Below are positions 11,940-23,700 of a stretch of 64,000 nt of DNA, piece by piece. This stretch comes from Ricordea florida. Taxonomy: Eukaryota > Cnidaria > Anthozoa > Corallimorpharia > Ricordeidae. The stretch lies in assembly GCA_949710005.1 (NCBI GenBank), contig OX453287.1:3482622-3546621 (forward strand), given 5' to 3'. Every line of letters starts with the position of its first letter. Position 1 is the first letter of the stretch. The notes beneath the pieces were generated by a model, which made no database searches, was not told the DNA's origin, and saw nothing but the letters and a program-made list of their open reading frames with translations. Made by a program: the position numbers and the translations under genes.

Positions 11940-12753
11940 CAAGAGAAAATGAGGAAAGAGAACATAACTCCGTCTGATATGATAAGGGGACAGAATCTAT
12001 TTTAGCGATGAATCTATTTATATCTCGTTCCATGGCTGCGCGGTTTCCACATGGGGCATTGAAATTACAACCACGTGATGAGAAGGGCATCAGCCATTGG
12101 TCAGTTAAAACAGTTTCCGGATCTAAATATAGATTCTGTCTCCTTATCATAGTAAGAGAACCCAGTATGGAAGATACGTTCTCTTACCTCATTTTCTCTT
12201 GATTCTGTCCCCTTATCATAGTAAGAGAACCCAGTATGGAAGATACATTCTCTTACCTCATTTTCTCTTGATTCTTTTCCCTTATCATAGTAAGAGAACC
12301 CAGTATGGAAAATACGTTCTCTTTCCTCATTTTCTCTTGATTCTGTCCCCTTATCATAGCAAGAGAACCCAGTATGGAAGATACGTTCTCTTACCTCATT
12401 TTCTCTTGATTCTGTTCCCTTATCATGGTAAGAGAACCCAGTATGGAAGATACATTCTCTTACCTCATTTTCTCTTGATTCTTTCCCCTTATCATAGTAA
12501 GAGAACCCAGTATGGAAAATACGTTCTCTTTCCTCATTTTCTCTTGATTCTGTCCCCTTATCGTAGCAAGAGAACCCAGTATGGAAGATACGTTCTCTTA
12601 CCTCATTTTCTTTTGATTCTGTTCCCTTATCATGGTAAGAGAACCCAGTATGGAAGATACATTCTCTTACCTCATTTTCTCTTGATTCTGTCCCCTTATC
12701 ATAGTAAGAGAGCCCAGTATGGAAGATGCATTCTCTTACCTCATTTTGTCTTG
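11940..12753. mobile_element. MITE, 7-bp TSD family, copy 2 with expanded right end
   Basis: Same family as 1532-1794, with termini CAAGAGAAAA / TTTTGTCTTG, flanked by AGGTCAG at 11933-11939 and 12754-12760. The left half matches copy 1, but the right terminal repeat is present as an array (12130-12753). The array makes the element 814 bp instead of 263. It lies about 100 bp beyond the stop codon of SDR gene 2. Confidence 0.88.
12130..12753. repeat. Tandem array of the MITE terminal repeat, unit about 75 bp, 8 units
   Basis: Each unit runs from 'attctgtccccttatcat' through 'gaacccagtatggaaga' to 'cctcattttctcttg'. Variants (Gtcccc/Gttccc; gatacg/aatacg/gatgca) recur in a higher-order order, so blocks of two or three units were probably copied together. 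Frames of over 200 codons on both strands arise because the unit is nearly a multiple of three. Confidence 0.92.
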
Positions 12754-12854
12754 AGGTCAGTGAAGCCAAATCAAGATAATTTTGTTGAGGGAGACACCGC
12801 CACCTTCCCCATAAATGTCCCTGTCAATACAAGTACCTTGTACCTTAGTTGCCC

Positions 12855-15800
12855 TTATTCTCGCAAGGCTTTCATTCGGAGCACGTGATCTGATATCGTG
12901 GCAGGTAGAAGTGCAAGGACGTTCGACACCTTGGCACCAAAACCGACAACATAATGAGTTTTCGGTCTCAAGGAGGTCAGAGCATCAACGACAGCATCGA
13001 CTACTTTAAAAGAATCAGGAGACGCAGACTTAGAGGCTTTGATTGCGGCTCTTTTAACTGTCGAGGAAAAGGGAAGAGAAATGTCATATATATCAGCCCT
13101 TCCTAAGCAGCACATTTTAGCTAATATAACCAATGACAAGACAATCCCCTAGCAAAAACGTTTATCGAGTTACTTGGTTGATTGTGATCAAGATTTCTCT
13201 AACCTCTATTCAGTTGCTTCTCGCCATATTCTTCCTTTAGCTCTTCACTCAGCCCATTCCACATTTCCTGTATTGACCTAACAACTGGGTCTGCTGACGT
13301 CAGCCCGGTTCTGTACAAACCAGGTTCAATCATGCTGACCAATACACCCCACGGGCTCATCTCACGTCGAAGCCCATCGGAGAACGCTTCCACGCCATAT
13401 TTGCTGATGCAGTAGACAGTCACAAGAGGAAGCGAAAAACGACCTAGTTTTAATTCATTGAGTGAAACAAAAAATATTCGCACATGTAAGAAGTAAGAAC
13501 TACCGAACAGTTTAATTAATGCAAGTGCCTATGGGCATTTTCCATCTTTTCAATAAAGACATACGCAGCTCCCGTCACTTAAAAGCTGTGGTTTTTAGCT
13601 TTAAATATGCATGAATATTTAACAATTATTCGCCTCAGGCTCAGTGATTATCGGTGAATGTTCACCGAGACGAAGTAGAGGTGAATATTCACCGATAATC
13701 ACTGAGCCTGAGGCGAATAATTGTTTTAGTATAAATACGCAGGGGATTATTTTAAAAGAAAGAAAAGTAAAAGCATTGTACAACACGAAAACACACACAC
13801 ATGGTACGAATGGCAGCCATTTTGTTCGTCGAGGTGATTATCGGCTGATAATCCGAGATAGCGAACCAATCAGAGCGCGCGATTTTGTATAATCACCTGA
13901 GTATTTATAATAAATGAAGTTATTATTAACGCACTGCCCGTATTGAGGATTGTTGATTTGTTGATCTGAGGCAAACGATGCGGTGACCGAGGGTCGCATT
14001 ACATAGTATGTAGTTAATTGTTCTCTTATGTAATTTAGCTAAGTTTCCATTTTGCAGTGAAAATGGAATAAATTAAATTAAAATTAAAATTAAAATATTA
14101 TTCATTAGGGAAAATCTGACCGATCCCCGGAAAACGGTGGAAACTTGTGTGGGATCCGCGCCTGGAATCTCCATGTTAGACTTACCTAACATACTGGACA
14201 TGTTCACGACTCGTCCCCGGGCCTTTTTCAACAAAGGCATAAATGTTTTAGTGACATCAATCATTCCCCAGAGATTTACGTCCACGACACGCTTCATCTT
14301 GTCCAGCGGTATCCATTCGATTGGTCCAAAGACAACAATTCCAGCGTTGTTTACCAGCCCCCACAAACCTAACCAAGAGGGATAAAGAAATTAGGCGATT
14401 TAAAGCAGATATGAAGCTAGATAACTTGAAAGAGTGTCAGCCATGCAGATTCCACGGCAAGTAATAAAACATGAACATAAAACCGCATTATTTTATGATC
14501 CGTACAACTCCACCGGTAATGGGACTGGGTCGAGTGAGGGGGAAATGCAGTGGTTGTTACTATGGTTAATGTGATCAATTCTGTAATTGGTGGATTTAGC
14601 TGTGTGTACAAAGTATGATTGACTAAATGAACTGCCCAATTACATGTGTCTGATTTCATCTCTAAAGAATAATTAGAGAAAAAAAACGCAGTTAATTTAC
14701 CAATCAAACTTGAGAAAAGTCGTAAAAATCGTGAGTACATCGGAATTCTCTGATAATATTTTGGCCTCGTGAACCATCACGAGACTGTGAAGCACTGACC
14801 TGTACTGCGACATTATTCAGATTATTTAGCTGGACAAGCCAATAGCCCATTTCCGAGTTGCTACATGCCTCAGTTTCATAGCGAGTCCAGGTGCAAGACC
14901 ATTCAAATGGAAATGATAGAGTATTCTTATGCAAATTAAACTCATTTCCATTGGAATGGTCTTGCACCTGGACTCGCTATGAAACTGAGGCATGTAGCAA
15001 CTCGGAAATGGGCTATTCAAATGGTAGATTATTTTCTTCAAAGAGAAAACACCTTAAGGTTACACAATACCTTCGCGGGTGTCCTTCGGAAAAAAAATTC
15101 GTACGCGCGTTGTTTTAAAGTAAACTACCACAAACTATATATCAATAGAAAGGTAAAGAACTGTAGAATTCGAAAAAAATATCCGTTGTTTGGCAGAGCC
15201 ATCATTGAGAAGAAAGAAGCCAATAAACCGAAAACGACCGAGTGTCATTCCGCCGAATTAATCTGGTATCAAACGCAGCCACTACTGCAAAAAAACTGCA
15301 CAATGTAAATCAGCAAGCATTAATCTCTAAAAGCGTGTCAGGCTTTTTCGAAATTCTTATTGGTTATCTTTTTATAGACCCGTAAAGTTGTAGTAGCGAA
15401 TAATTTGCCGACCCCGTTGCGTTCACGGCCGTAAAATAAGAAATATCTAAATTAAAGCTAATCCCCGACACCTTTTTGTTCCTCGATGCTTAATGAATGT
15501 TCTGGCCAAATTTCATAATTATCCGTCCATTCTACATACCCGATTAATTCGCACGCAGGTAGAGGATTGTGTGACGCCCCTAATTAGAAAGCATTTCATG
15601 GCTGAGCACACATTTCCAGGTCAACTACACAGACATTTTGTTGATACACAGCTATTTGCATATGGCTTGTCCGTAGGAGGAATCTAACAATGTTTTTTTA
15701 ACCCCCCACATATAAGAAACCTTGAACTTAAACATTGAAGCACCATCATACAATTATAGCAGAGACTTTTATGCTTCCAACATTTTTGTTGACAAAACTC

Positions 15801-16940
15801 TCAAAACGTTATTTAAAGTTTTTAAGTCAAAATTGACCAAGCGTCCCGTCATAGATACAGCTTAAGGTGTCCTGTAATCCTAGTTATTTGATGTATACAT
15901 AAAATCACAGTGTGTTATTGTCAGCAAATCGGACGATTACATATAAAACGTCTTTGCCCTTGAAGGCGAAACGACCGCTGAAGCATGTAAACAGGTAACA
16001 AGAGCAAATGCGAGCGGGATCGTGAACCAGAATATATGAGGCGTACCTCACCTGTCTTGCTCTTTAGAAACACAAAAACTGTTTTCACGAGAACTATCGC
16101 AAATAATAGAGAGGCCAGATTTCCATTACCATCACCTCATATTTTATCATGCATTCTGTAGCCGTAGTGTTTCGTTCTTCGAAAATAGGACATTTTTTGC
16201 AATTGCATTTTGCTAAACAACAGACCTTATAATTCGCTTGTACATTTTGTTTTCCCAATACAGATCATGTGATGATACTCAGGAGATTTGGCCCTTTGTC
16301 TTGTTCATTAAAAAGAGTGCAGACAGACATATTCATACTTGCATGGATTCTTTTTAATGAACAAGGCAAAGGATCAAATCTCCTGAGTATCATCACATGA
16401 TCTGTATTGGGAAAACAAAATGTACAAGCGAATAAGGTCTATTCAGGTACAGCATGTATCATGACGTATGGGGTTAATACGGAAATTAAGCCAAAATACA
16501 GCTACAGTATACACAATGACGCATAACGTTCGATGATAATCCAGCCGAATCAAGTTCTACTGAGTTTAATTGCAGTTAACAGATAACCTGCCTTCTTCTG
16601 GAGGAAGTAGCTCTCTCACCCGCTGAAAGACCATCTTAACTTGTTGGGAATCTGTAACATCCATCAGAAACGTTTTCGCTTTGTCGCTTGTCACTGATTT
16701 TAAATTCTGTTCTCCTTCTTTTGTCAAACACGTTGCCAACACATAAGCTCCCATTTCATCCAAACGGATTGCGATTTCTCGTCCAAAGCCCGAGTCACAG
16801 CCTGTGATGAGAACATGCTTCTTGTGCATGTCACTTAGCTTTCTTCTCCGATAAATGTTTTTTAAAGTTAAAACAGTTATGACGAGGGTAATAAAGACAG
16901 AAAGCAGAAAATATTTGCTATCAACGAACGCCTCCAGCAT
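12855..16940 (-). CDS. Membrane-anchored SDR, retinol/17-beta-hydroxysteroid dehydrogenase-like (gene 2)
   Basis: Four exons on the minus strand: 16940-16592, 14368-14186, 13443-13204 and 13057-12855. They join to 975 bp, 324 residues plus stop. A hydrophobic anchor spans about residues 10-27 and is followed by a basic YRRRK. The nucleotide motif TGCDSGFG is at 46-53, NNAG begins at 123, and the catalytic set is S175, Y188 and K192. Exon sizes 349/183/240 match gene 3 exactly. Keeping the frame after exon 1 requires a GC donor (GAAG|GCAGGT at 16592/16591). The nearby GT would shift the frame. The family acts on retinoids or steroids at ER membranes. The substrate here is unknown. It is divergent from gene 3 with 845 bp between start codons. 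Confidence 0.87.
13621..13725. mobile_element. Palindromic MITE-like element
   Basis: Arms of about 45 bp ('aacaattattcgcctcaggc' and its complement) separated by a loop of about 20 bp. It lies in intron 2 of SDR gene 2. No target-site duplication could be fixed. Confidence 0.75.
14841..15017. mobile_element. Inverted-repeat element, arms about 70 bp
   Basis: The left arm from 'aatagcccatttccgagttg' is matched by its complement ending at 15017, including 'ccaggtgcaagaccattc'. The spacer is about 35 bp. It lies in intron 1 of SDR gene 2 and explains the opposing open frames in this stretch. Confidence 0.8.
16222..16440. mobile_element. Inverted-repeat MITE, arms about 85 bp
   Basis: 'agaccttataattcgcttgt' at the left is complemented at the right end near 16440. 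The arms also share 'cagatcatgtgatgatactc'. The central loop is about 40 bp. It is in intron 1 of SDR gene 2, about 150 bp from the proposed GC donor. Confidence 0.82.
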
Positions 16941-17785
16941 AGTTAGTCGATTTTGTGTGACACCGGAAACAAGACGCTTTGCCTCTTTTTTTTTAAGATG
17001 CAGAGTGACCCTCAGATTAAGGACGTAGCATGATAACCTTGCCCGGAGGGAGACGGCGCAGCCTACCTATGACTAGACCTCTACTCAGATGTTGTTTAGG
17101 TTTTGCAAAGCGTTCCACTCCCAGAAAGGAATGCGTGACGAGGTCCACAGAACGTTTCCATTGGAGACAATGCTGTGACCTCTAGCTCTGTGACCAACGC
17201 CGATCCCAGGGCGCTTTCCCGGTGGGGTTCGATGTTTACATATTGACGAAAGCATGATGGGGCCCCGTGACGAAAGATAAATAATTGCAGGAATTACTGT
17301 GTATCAAGTACACCAATAGTCTCCTCCGCAGCTAGTGGGGGAGAAGCGTTGCGTGACGATCCTAATAACGGCAGCGGAGGAGACTAGGGGCGTTTTCCAT
17401 TTACCGAAAAATTCCGGAAATTTCATTGGGAAATTTCCATCGGTGAGGAACGTGTTCCATTTGACACAAGTTCCATTCATTCCCATGGGACTGTAGAAGA
17501 ATCTGTCATTTCTCTTTACCGAAGATGTGGTCGTGAAGAATCACCGGCGTGAAAGGTCTGGAACTGGTGAAACCTCATGAAACTCGTAAATGGAACACGC
17601 ATTTTCCATCGGAAGGTTTCCAACGGGAAAACGGGACTACCTTTTCAGACGCTCCGTTTATTCCGGAAATTTTCCAGTGGAACGTACCAAAAAAGTGCGT
17701 TCCATTTACATCCCAACCGGAATTTCCGGAATCTCTTGCTAAATGGAAAACGCCCTAGTACACCAAAGAAACCCTCCAGATTGCT
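16941..17785. promoter_or_regulatory. Shared divergent promoter region of SDR genes 2 and 3
   Basis: 845 bp separate the two divergent start codons. Promoters and 5' UTRs of both genes must lie here or further into unrecognised upstream exons. More than half (17317-17757) is a nested pair of MITEs. No TATA box or other motif could be assigned with confidence. Confidence 0.55.
17317..17757. mobile_element. Two nested MITEs in the SDR2/SDR3 promoter, bounded by a 9-bp TSD
   Basis: Element A (17317-17386) runs TAGTCTCC to GGAGACTA and contains the GCGTTGCGTGACGA core also seen at 27821, 32986 and 49886. Element B (17387-17754) has ends GGGGCGTTTTCC / GGAAAACGCC with the trinucleotide CTA at 17384-17386 and 17755-17757. 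The 9-bp repeat GTACACCAA flanks the pair (17308-17316 and 17758-17766). B therefore inserted into the right edge of A after A had landed. The right boundary is only 19 bp before the SDR3 start codon. Confidence 0.87.
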
Positions 17786-20700
17786 ATGTTGTATACGCTG
17801 TTACAAAGCAATTCGTATCTACTTTGCGGGCTGATAACCGCAGCTACCCTGATCTCAGTTCTGCTTAAATTCTATTCGAGTAGAAAGGTCAGCGACTTAC
17901 TCGTGAAGCATGTTCTCATCACTGGCTGTGACTCTGGCTTCGGTCGGGAAACCGCCATTCGTTTGGATCAAATGGGAGTTAATGTGTTGGCTATGTGTTT
18001 GACAAAAGAAGGAGAACAGAGTTTGAAATCAGTGACGAGCGACAAACTGAGAACTTTCTTGATGGATGTGACAAGCTCTCAACAGATTCAGACTGTATTT
18101 CTGAAAGTTAACGAGATGTTGTCTCCTGAACAAGGTAGGACACTTTGGTTTACCTCGGTGTAAAAACCCGTGAAATTTTTCTTTGTTTTTTTTTTTCACT
18201 AATGTTTTCCTAGTCTCTATCGTTTTGTCTCCTTTGCTTTCTTCGTTCTACGTCACTCGTGAACGTAACAGGTTTTTTCACCGATCGCCACTACGTCATT
18301 TACATAGAGTACTAAAGGGATGACATCACAAAAACTAAATTTCTAAAGTTATGGGATTTATTGAGACATTTCAAAGGAGTATGATGAATAATGCCTACAG
18401 GCCAAAAATCAGCCTCTCATGTCAATTTTTGAGTGAGACATTGCAACGTTTACGCTCCAGGGATTCCATACAAATCCTTCTAATTTTGTCTCGGTTCCAA
18501 ACGTTTAGAACAGAGACAAAATTAGAAGGATTTGTATGGAATCATTGGAGCGTAAACGTTGCAATATCTCACTCCAAAATTGAAATCAGAGGCTGATTTT
18601 TTGCCAGTAGGCATTTGTCATCATGCTCTTTGCAAACATCTTAATAAATCCCATAATTTCAAAAATTGAGATATTTGTGACGTCACACTTTAGTACTCTA
18701 TTGTACGCAGCGGTTTGTACGAACCGTCTGTTCTATGTGCTCGCTTTTGATGGCTGTTGGATTTCTATTAAACCTACGAGTAAACGCAGTGTTTATCCTT
18801 TATTGGCAGAGGATGAGGCGGAAACTACCATCGTCGGCTTGAATACACTCTATTTTAGTTTTTACTTTGAGTGCCGTTCTCTTATCAAGAAGGAAAGGCG
18901 ACTGTATTGCTGTTTTTCATTGTCACGCCCTTAAGAATATTTTTAGAAGCCGTTCAATAGATAAGGTTCAGAATAGGGGAAATGAAAGAAGACAAATATG
19001 CGAGCAGCCTCGCCAGCTTCTGGTCTGTGCGATTTTCATATGCAAGATACTAGGATAAAAGTGTAGGGGTGATAAATGAAGCCCTGTTAGGAGTAAATTC
19101 CGACAAGCGACATGGCCTTGAAACGGCGACACGAGAGCTACGAACTGGCGACAAACGACAGACTACTCCAGCGAAATGGGGAAAGCGAAACCAATGTCAA
19201 AATAGACGAGGCCCTGTTAGGGGTAAATTCCGACAAGCGCGGACATAAGAACCTTGCGAAATGCCGACATAGCCGCTTGTGAAATTCAGACAGGGGACAT
19301 GGGCACCCCCCCTAACATGGCCTCATAAATAGTCCCTTAAAATCTTCAAGTGCTCGTAAAGTTTTGCTCGAATTGCTCGCAAAATTTAGACGAGAGCTCG
19401 TTTGTTCATACTCGCAAAATTTTTGCGATTGCTCGCATGCTCGCGTTCTTGTTAAGATTGCTCGATTGCTCGAAATATTGTAAATCCGTCTTTGCGACAA
19501 AATAAATTTAGTTTTCTAGTTTGTTCTATGGTGCTCAACTCCGATAAATGTGGCCATCAAGTTCGGTGGAAATTACACGAGAAATGAAAATATAAGAAGT
19601 GTTCGCTGCTCGCGAGTTGTACTTTCGAAAATGCTCGTTGCCGGCAAGGCAAATTTTTATCAATGCTCGCGCTCGCAAAAAAAAATCGCAGCTTTCAATA
19701 TACATAGATATATATGATTATCAACCCGAGATCACCGAGCATGACAGAAATGAGTTAAAGTAATATGTTAATTCCTATCTTGTTCTTTTTCTTGCGCAAA
19801 ATTCACCCAGCATCTTTGAGCACAGGGCACGAGCATAATTTCAAGAATAATGCTATGATTTTAGGAGTGACGCTCAAATGTATAATACTCAAATTTTGGA
19901 GCATAATTTATCTAACCCTAATCCCGGCTTGTTTGCTCAATCGTGTCTGCATATATTAACAGAATTGTCGCGTTGAATGGTGAAGAGATGACAACTCCAA
20001 CTCTCCCCACCCCAGACCCCTTGGTTTTGCTCTCTTGGTGTACTCCATAATGAAAGGTGTAGAGACGTATGTGTTACAGGTAAAATTTGATTTCAGGTTA
20101 AATTTGATTTAACCTAGGTTGGTTTGCAATTTCTTTGTCTATATTTATGATAATGAATACCAGACACACACACACACACACAAAAAATTACAAACCAACC
20201 CCTGACAATCGTGAACAAAACGTTATGCTGGGACAGTTAACCGTTTCCTCGTCTGGTTCTGTATAATTTGAAAATAAAACAGCCAATATAGTACTTGCTC
20301 AGAAACATTTTACAAATATTTGTCCCCTGCTCCCCCTAGACAGTGCTGAACAACAGAAACTGTAAAATATGTTGCACGTGCGTTTATATTATGGTGGATC
20401 AACATTGTTCAGGGGGGAGGGATAGGGGGAATCAGAGATACTGATGTTTCAACGGGAATCTAGGAAACTGCCCCAAACGTTTTGTCCAGGATGTTGTTTA
20501 AATCATTTTGACCTGAAATAAAATTTAACCTGTAATATATGCGTTTAACGGTGTGAAGAGTATAGAGTTCTACTCATTCAAGTGGTCTAAAAATCAAGTT
20601 TAAAATTTAGCTGTTTGCTTGTTTTCGGTGCTACCCGATCTCGGCTCCAGAAGGGTTTGCGTTAATGCGGCTTTAGTGTCCACCTTCATCAGATTCAGAA

Positions 20701-23700
20701 ATGCAAACTTTATAGATTTTTACAGGAGCAACCTCTTCGATATAAACGTCTCAAGTCGATCAAGTTTATGTGTTTTGGTTCATTTTTTTTTTCATTCTTT
20801 AACTTTTTTTTGCTTTGCTTTTGGGTATGGTAATGTTGATAATGAGTTTGAAACAAAGAAAAATAAAATTTAAAACAAGGATAAAATTGAACCACAACAT
20901 ATACACTTAGCTTTTGCGAGGACAATGTCACCAGCTAGTTTGCAGGTATAACGCAGAAAGTAAAAGTAAAAAGAACTAAAATTGAGAAAATACCTTTTTT
21001 ACAGATTGTAATCATGCGTCATTAAGGGTACTTCATGTCACTCTTGTCATTGTTGTATTAAAAACATAAATAAATAAATAATAATAATAACAATAATAAT
21101 AATAATAAAAGAAAATACCTTCAACAAATAACTAAGATGATACATGATGATAGGACTAGGTATAACTTAGTCATAAGATGAAATTAAGCTAAGACTAATT
21201 AACAATACAAGATATGAAATAAACGATCATATCAAACCCGACTAGCCTTATTTTCTAATAGTATTTTTTAAAACCGTGAAATATCGAACAGTTCTATTAC
21301 AGAAATGCCATGTCTCCGAACAGTAGTTGAAGTGCGGAATGATGAATGCGAGAAAGACACTTTCTCGTTTCCAATGGATTTCGGCTTGGTTTACCGTGCC
21401 GAAAATCGCATAGCTTGGGCGCAATGCAAGTTGATCTGTCGATAAGCAACTGGTCGTTCCCTCTTCATGATCCATGTATTAATTAAATCAAGCTAAATTA
21501 AATCTCTCAAAAGGCGTCCTTTTCCTAACCGCAGGTTTGTGGGGACTGGTGAACAACGCTGGAATTGCGTCAGTTGGACCGATAGAATGGATACCGCTGG
21601 ACAAGATGAAACGCGTTGCAGATGTCAATCTCTGGGGGGTGATTGACGTCACCAAGATTTTCCCTCCTTTGGTGAAAAAAGCCCGGGGACGAGTGGTTAA
21701 CTTGGCGAGCATGTATGGTACGTATAAGCAGATAGACACGAGTAACCTCCCCTCCCTAACGCTCTGCTCTGGTAGGGAATCATGTAAGCCTTTACAAAAT
21801 ATCGCGAGATCTCCTCGAGTTGGGGGGGGGGGGAGGGGGGTAATCAGAAGATCTCGGGATATTTTGAAAGGCGATCACCGATCATAGCCATGTAAACCAA
21901 TAGAAATCGTGGGAAGTTTTTCGACAGTGAATTGGGAACTGCTTTACCGATTACTTATACTCAGTCAGTAATTGAAAAAACAAAAGTCTCCTATTTTATA
22001 TACAAGGCTACAAGGTTAAAAATTGTAACAATTAAGAAGTTTGAAACAAACGTTTTCGACTGTTTGCCATCATCAGGGTTAAGAAACATTCAAATCCTGC
22101 TCACACCTCTGAACCTGCAAAACACCTGCGAGAAAACCCATCACATTCTTTCACCTGGCGTGTTCTCTCTTCAGCACAGACATTCCACAAGCGTAGGATC
22201 GTTGAGGGGCTAATGATCCAGCAATTCCGCTCCAGCTTGAACAAACAAGTCATTTGTTATGTGTCCAAACTTTACCCAACGGGAATTACGTAAGATATAT
22301 ACATATATATATATACAAACGTGCGAACGGTCATTTTTTAACCCTGATGATGGCAATCAGCCGAAAACGTTTGGTTCAAACTTTTTGAAAACAACGGTTT
22401 TTGAACGGCCATAACTCCGGAACCAGAAAATTAATTAACGTGCCGTTTTTTGCGATGGAAAAATTTTTAACCTTATAGCCTTGTATATAAGATACTTTTA
22501 TCAAGCGAACATTATGATAAGAGTTTCCTATTATTGTCTTATTGAGGTCGGATTGCACCGAGTCTGGGCTCTGTCTACTCAATAACCAAACACGGCGTTG
22601 AAGCATTTTCCGACGCTCTTCGGCGTGAGATGCGCCCGTGGGGAGTACAGGTCAGCATTATCGAGCCCGGTTTTTTCAAGACTGCTGTGGCAGATCCGGA
22701 GGCAGCAGTGAGGTCATTACGGGAAAGTTGGGATAAACTTAGTCCCGAGTTAAAGGACGACTATGGAGAAGGCTTTCTTCAAGCGCGTAAGTTTAGAAGT
22801 CTAAAGTAGAATGACTAAAGTTTCAATCTTTAACATTAGCTTTGGCCAGTAGCCTTTGGGCTGCGTCCCAGTGCAGTAGCAGATGAGGCTATTTTAAGAA
22901 CTCATGATACCCGCGAACTTCTCTTCCAGACACGAAGAAGGAAACTCTTAAAATACACCGACACTTTCCCTTCCCTCCTCCTCAAAAAATACACAAATAA
23001 ATAATGTTTAGTAAGGGTGTTATGTGGTGTAGTTTGAATTGTTGTTGAAATAGTTCTTTTGCTATATTGCCGTGAAGCTATAGGAATTAAAAACATGACC
23101 ATCTGCTACTGTGCTGGGATAAGGGCCTAATAAGAGAGAGGAGCGCTCCTGGTAACGAACTTCTGCCTTTGTCCATCAGTTTTTGTAATACGGGTCCCAC
23201 CAGCAAATGACCAATTACATTGGACCAGAATATTGGACTTACTGACCACGATATCCTCTTGTTGGTCCGCACCCTAAAGAAAATGACTTCTCTTTTCTAA
23301 AAATCCGCGGATCGAACGCTCAATGAGAAGACACCATGTATTATTGCACTTTCTAGGGAAAACGCTAGCAGTGCCACTGCAAAAATCGATAGTACCACAA
23401 ACTGATGGGTCGCATTTCACGTGCACATCAAGACTCGTAACTTAGTTCTGGACCTCTGATATAAGCGGCCTTGATTATGATTGAAGGCGTTTTCTGCGAG
23501 CGGGCTCTTGGGATTATTATTATTATCAAGATTATCATTATTACTATTATTATTATTATTATTATTATCAATTATCATCATTAATAATAATTATTATTAG
23601 TTTTATTATTATTCATGATGCGCGCAAGAGGCTGGGTACTTGAGGAAGGGAGAACGAGCCTCGTACCCAAGGCTAATCTCCCTTCCGCCCCGCTCGCATA

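Noticed and set aside
12130..12753. Regular repeats resembling a CRISPR array
   Set aside because: Units are contiguous without unique spacers, lie within a transposon with TSDs, and the genome is eukaryotic.
12101..12888. Long open frames of 222 and 229 codons on opposite strands, looking like repeat proteins
   Set aside because: They lie wholly inside the ~75-bp tandem array of a MITE end; the unit length keeps the frame open on both strands.
17549..17834. Frames just upstream of SDR gene 3
   Set aside because: They lie in the palindromic MITE B; only the frame starting at 17786 continues into the SDR.
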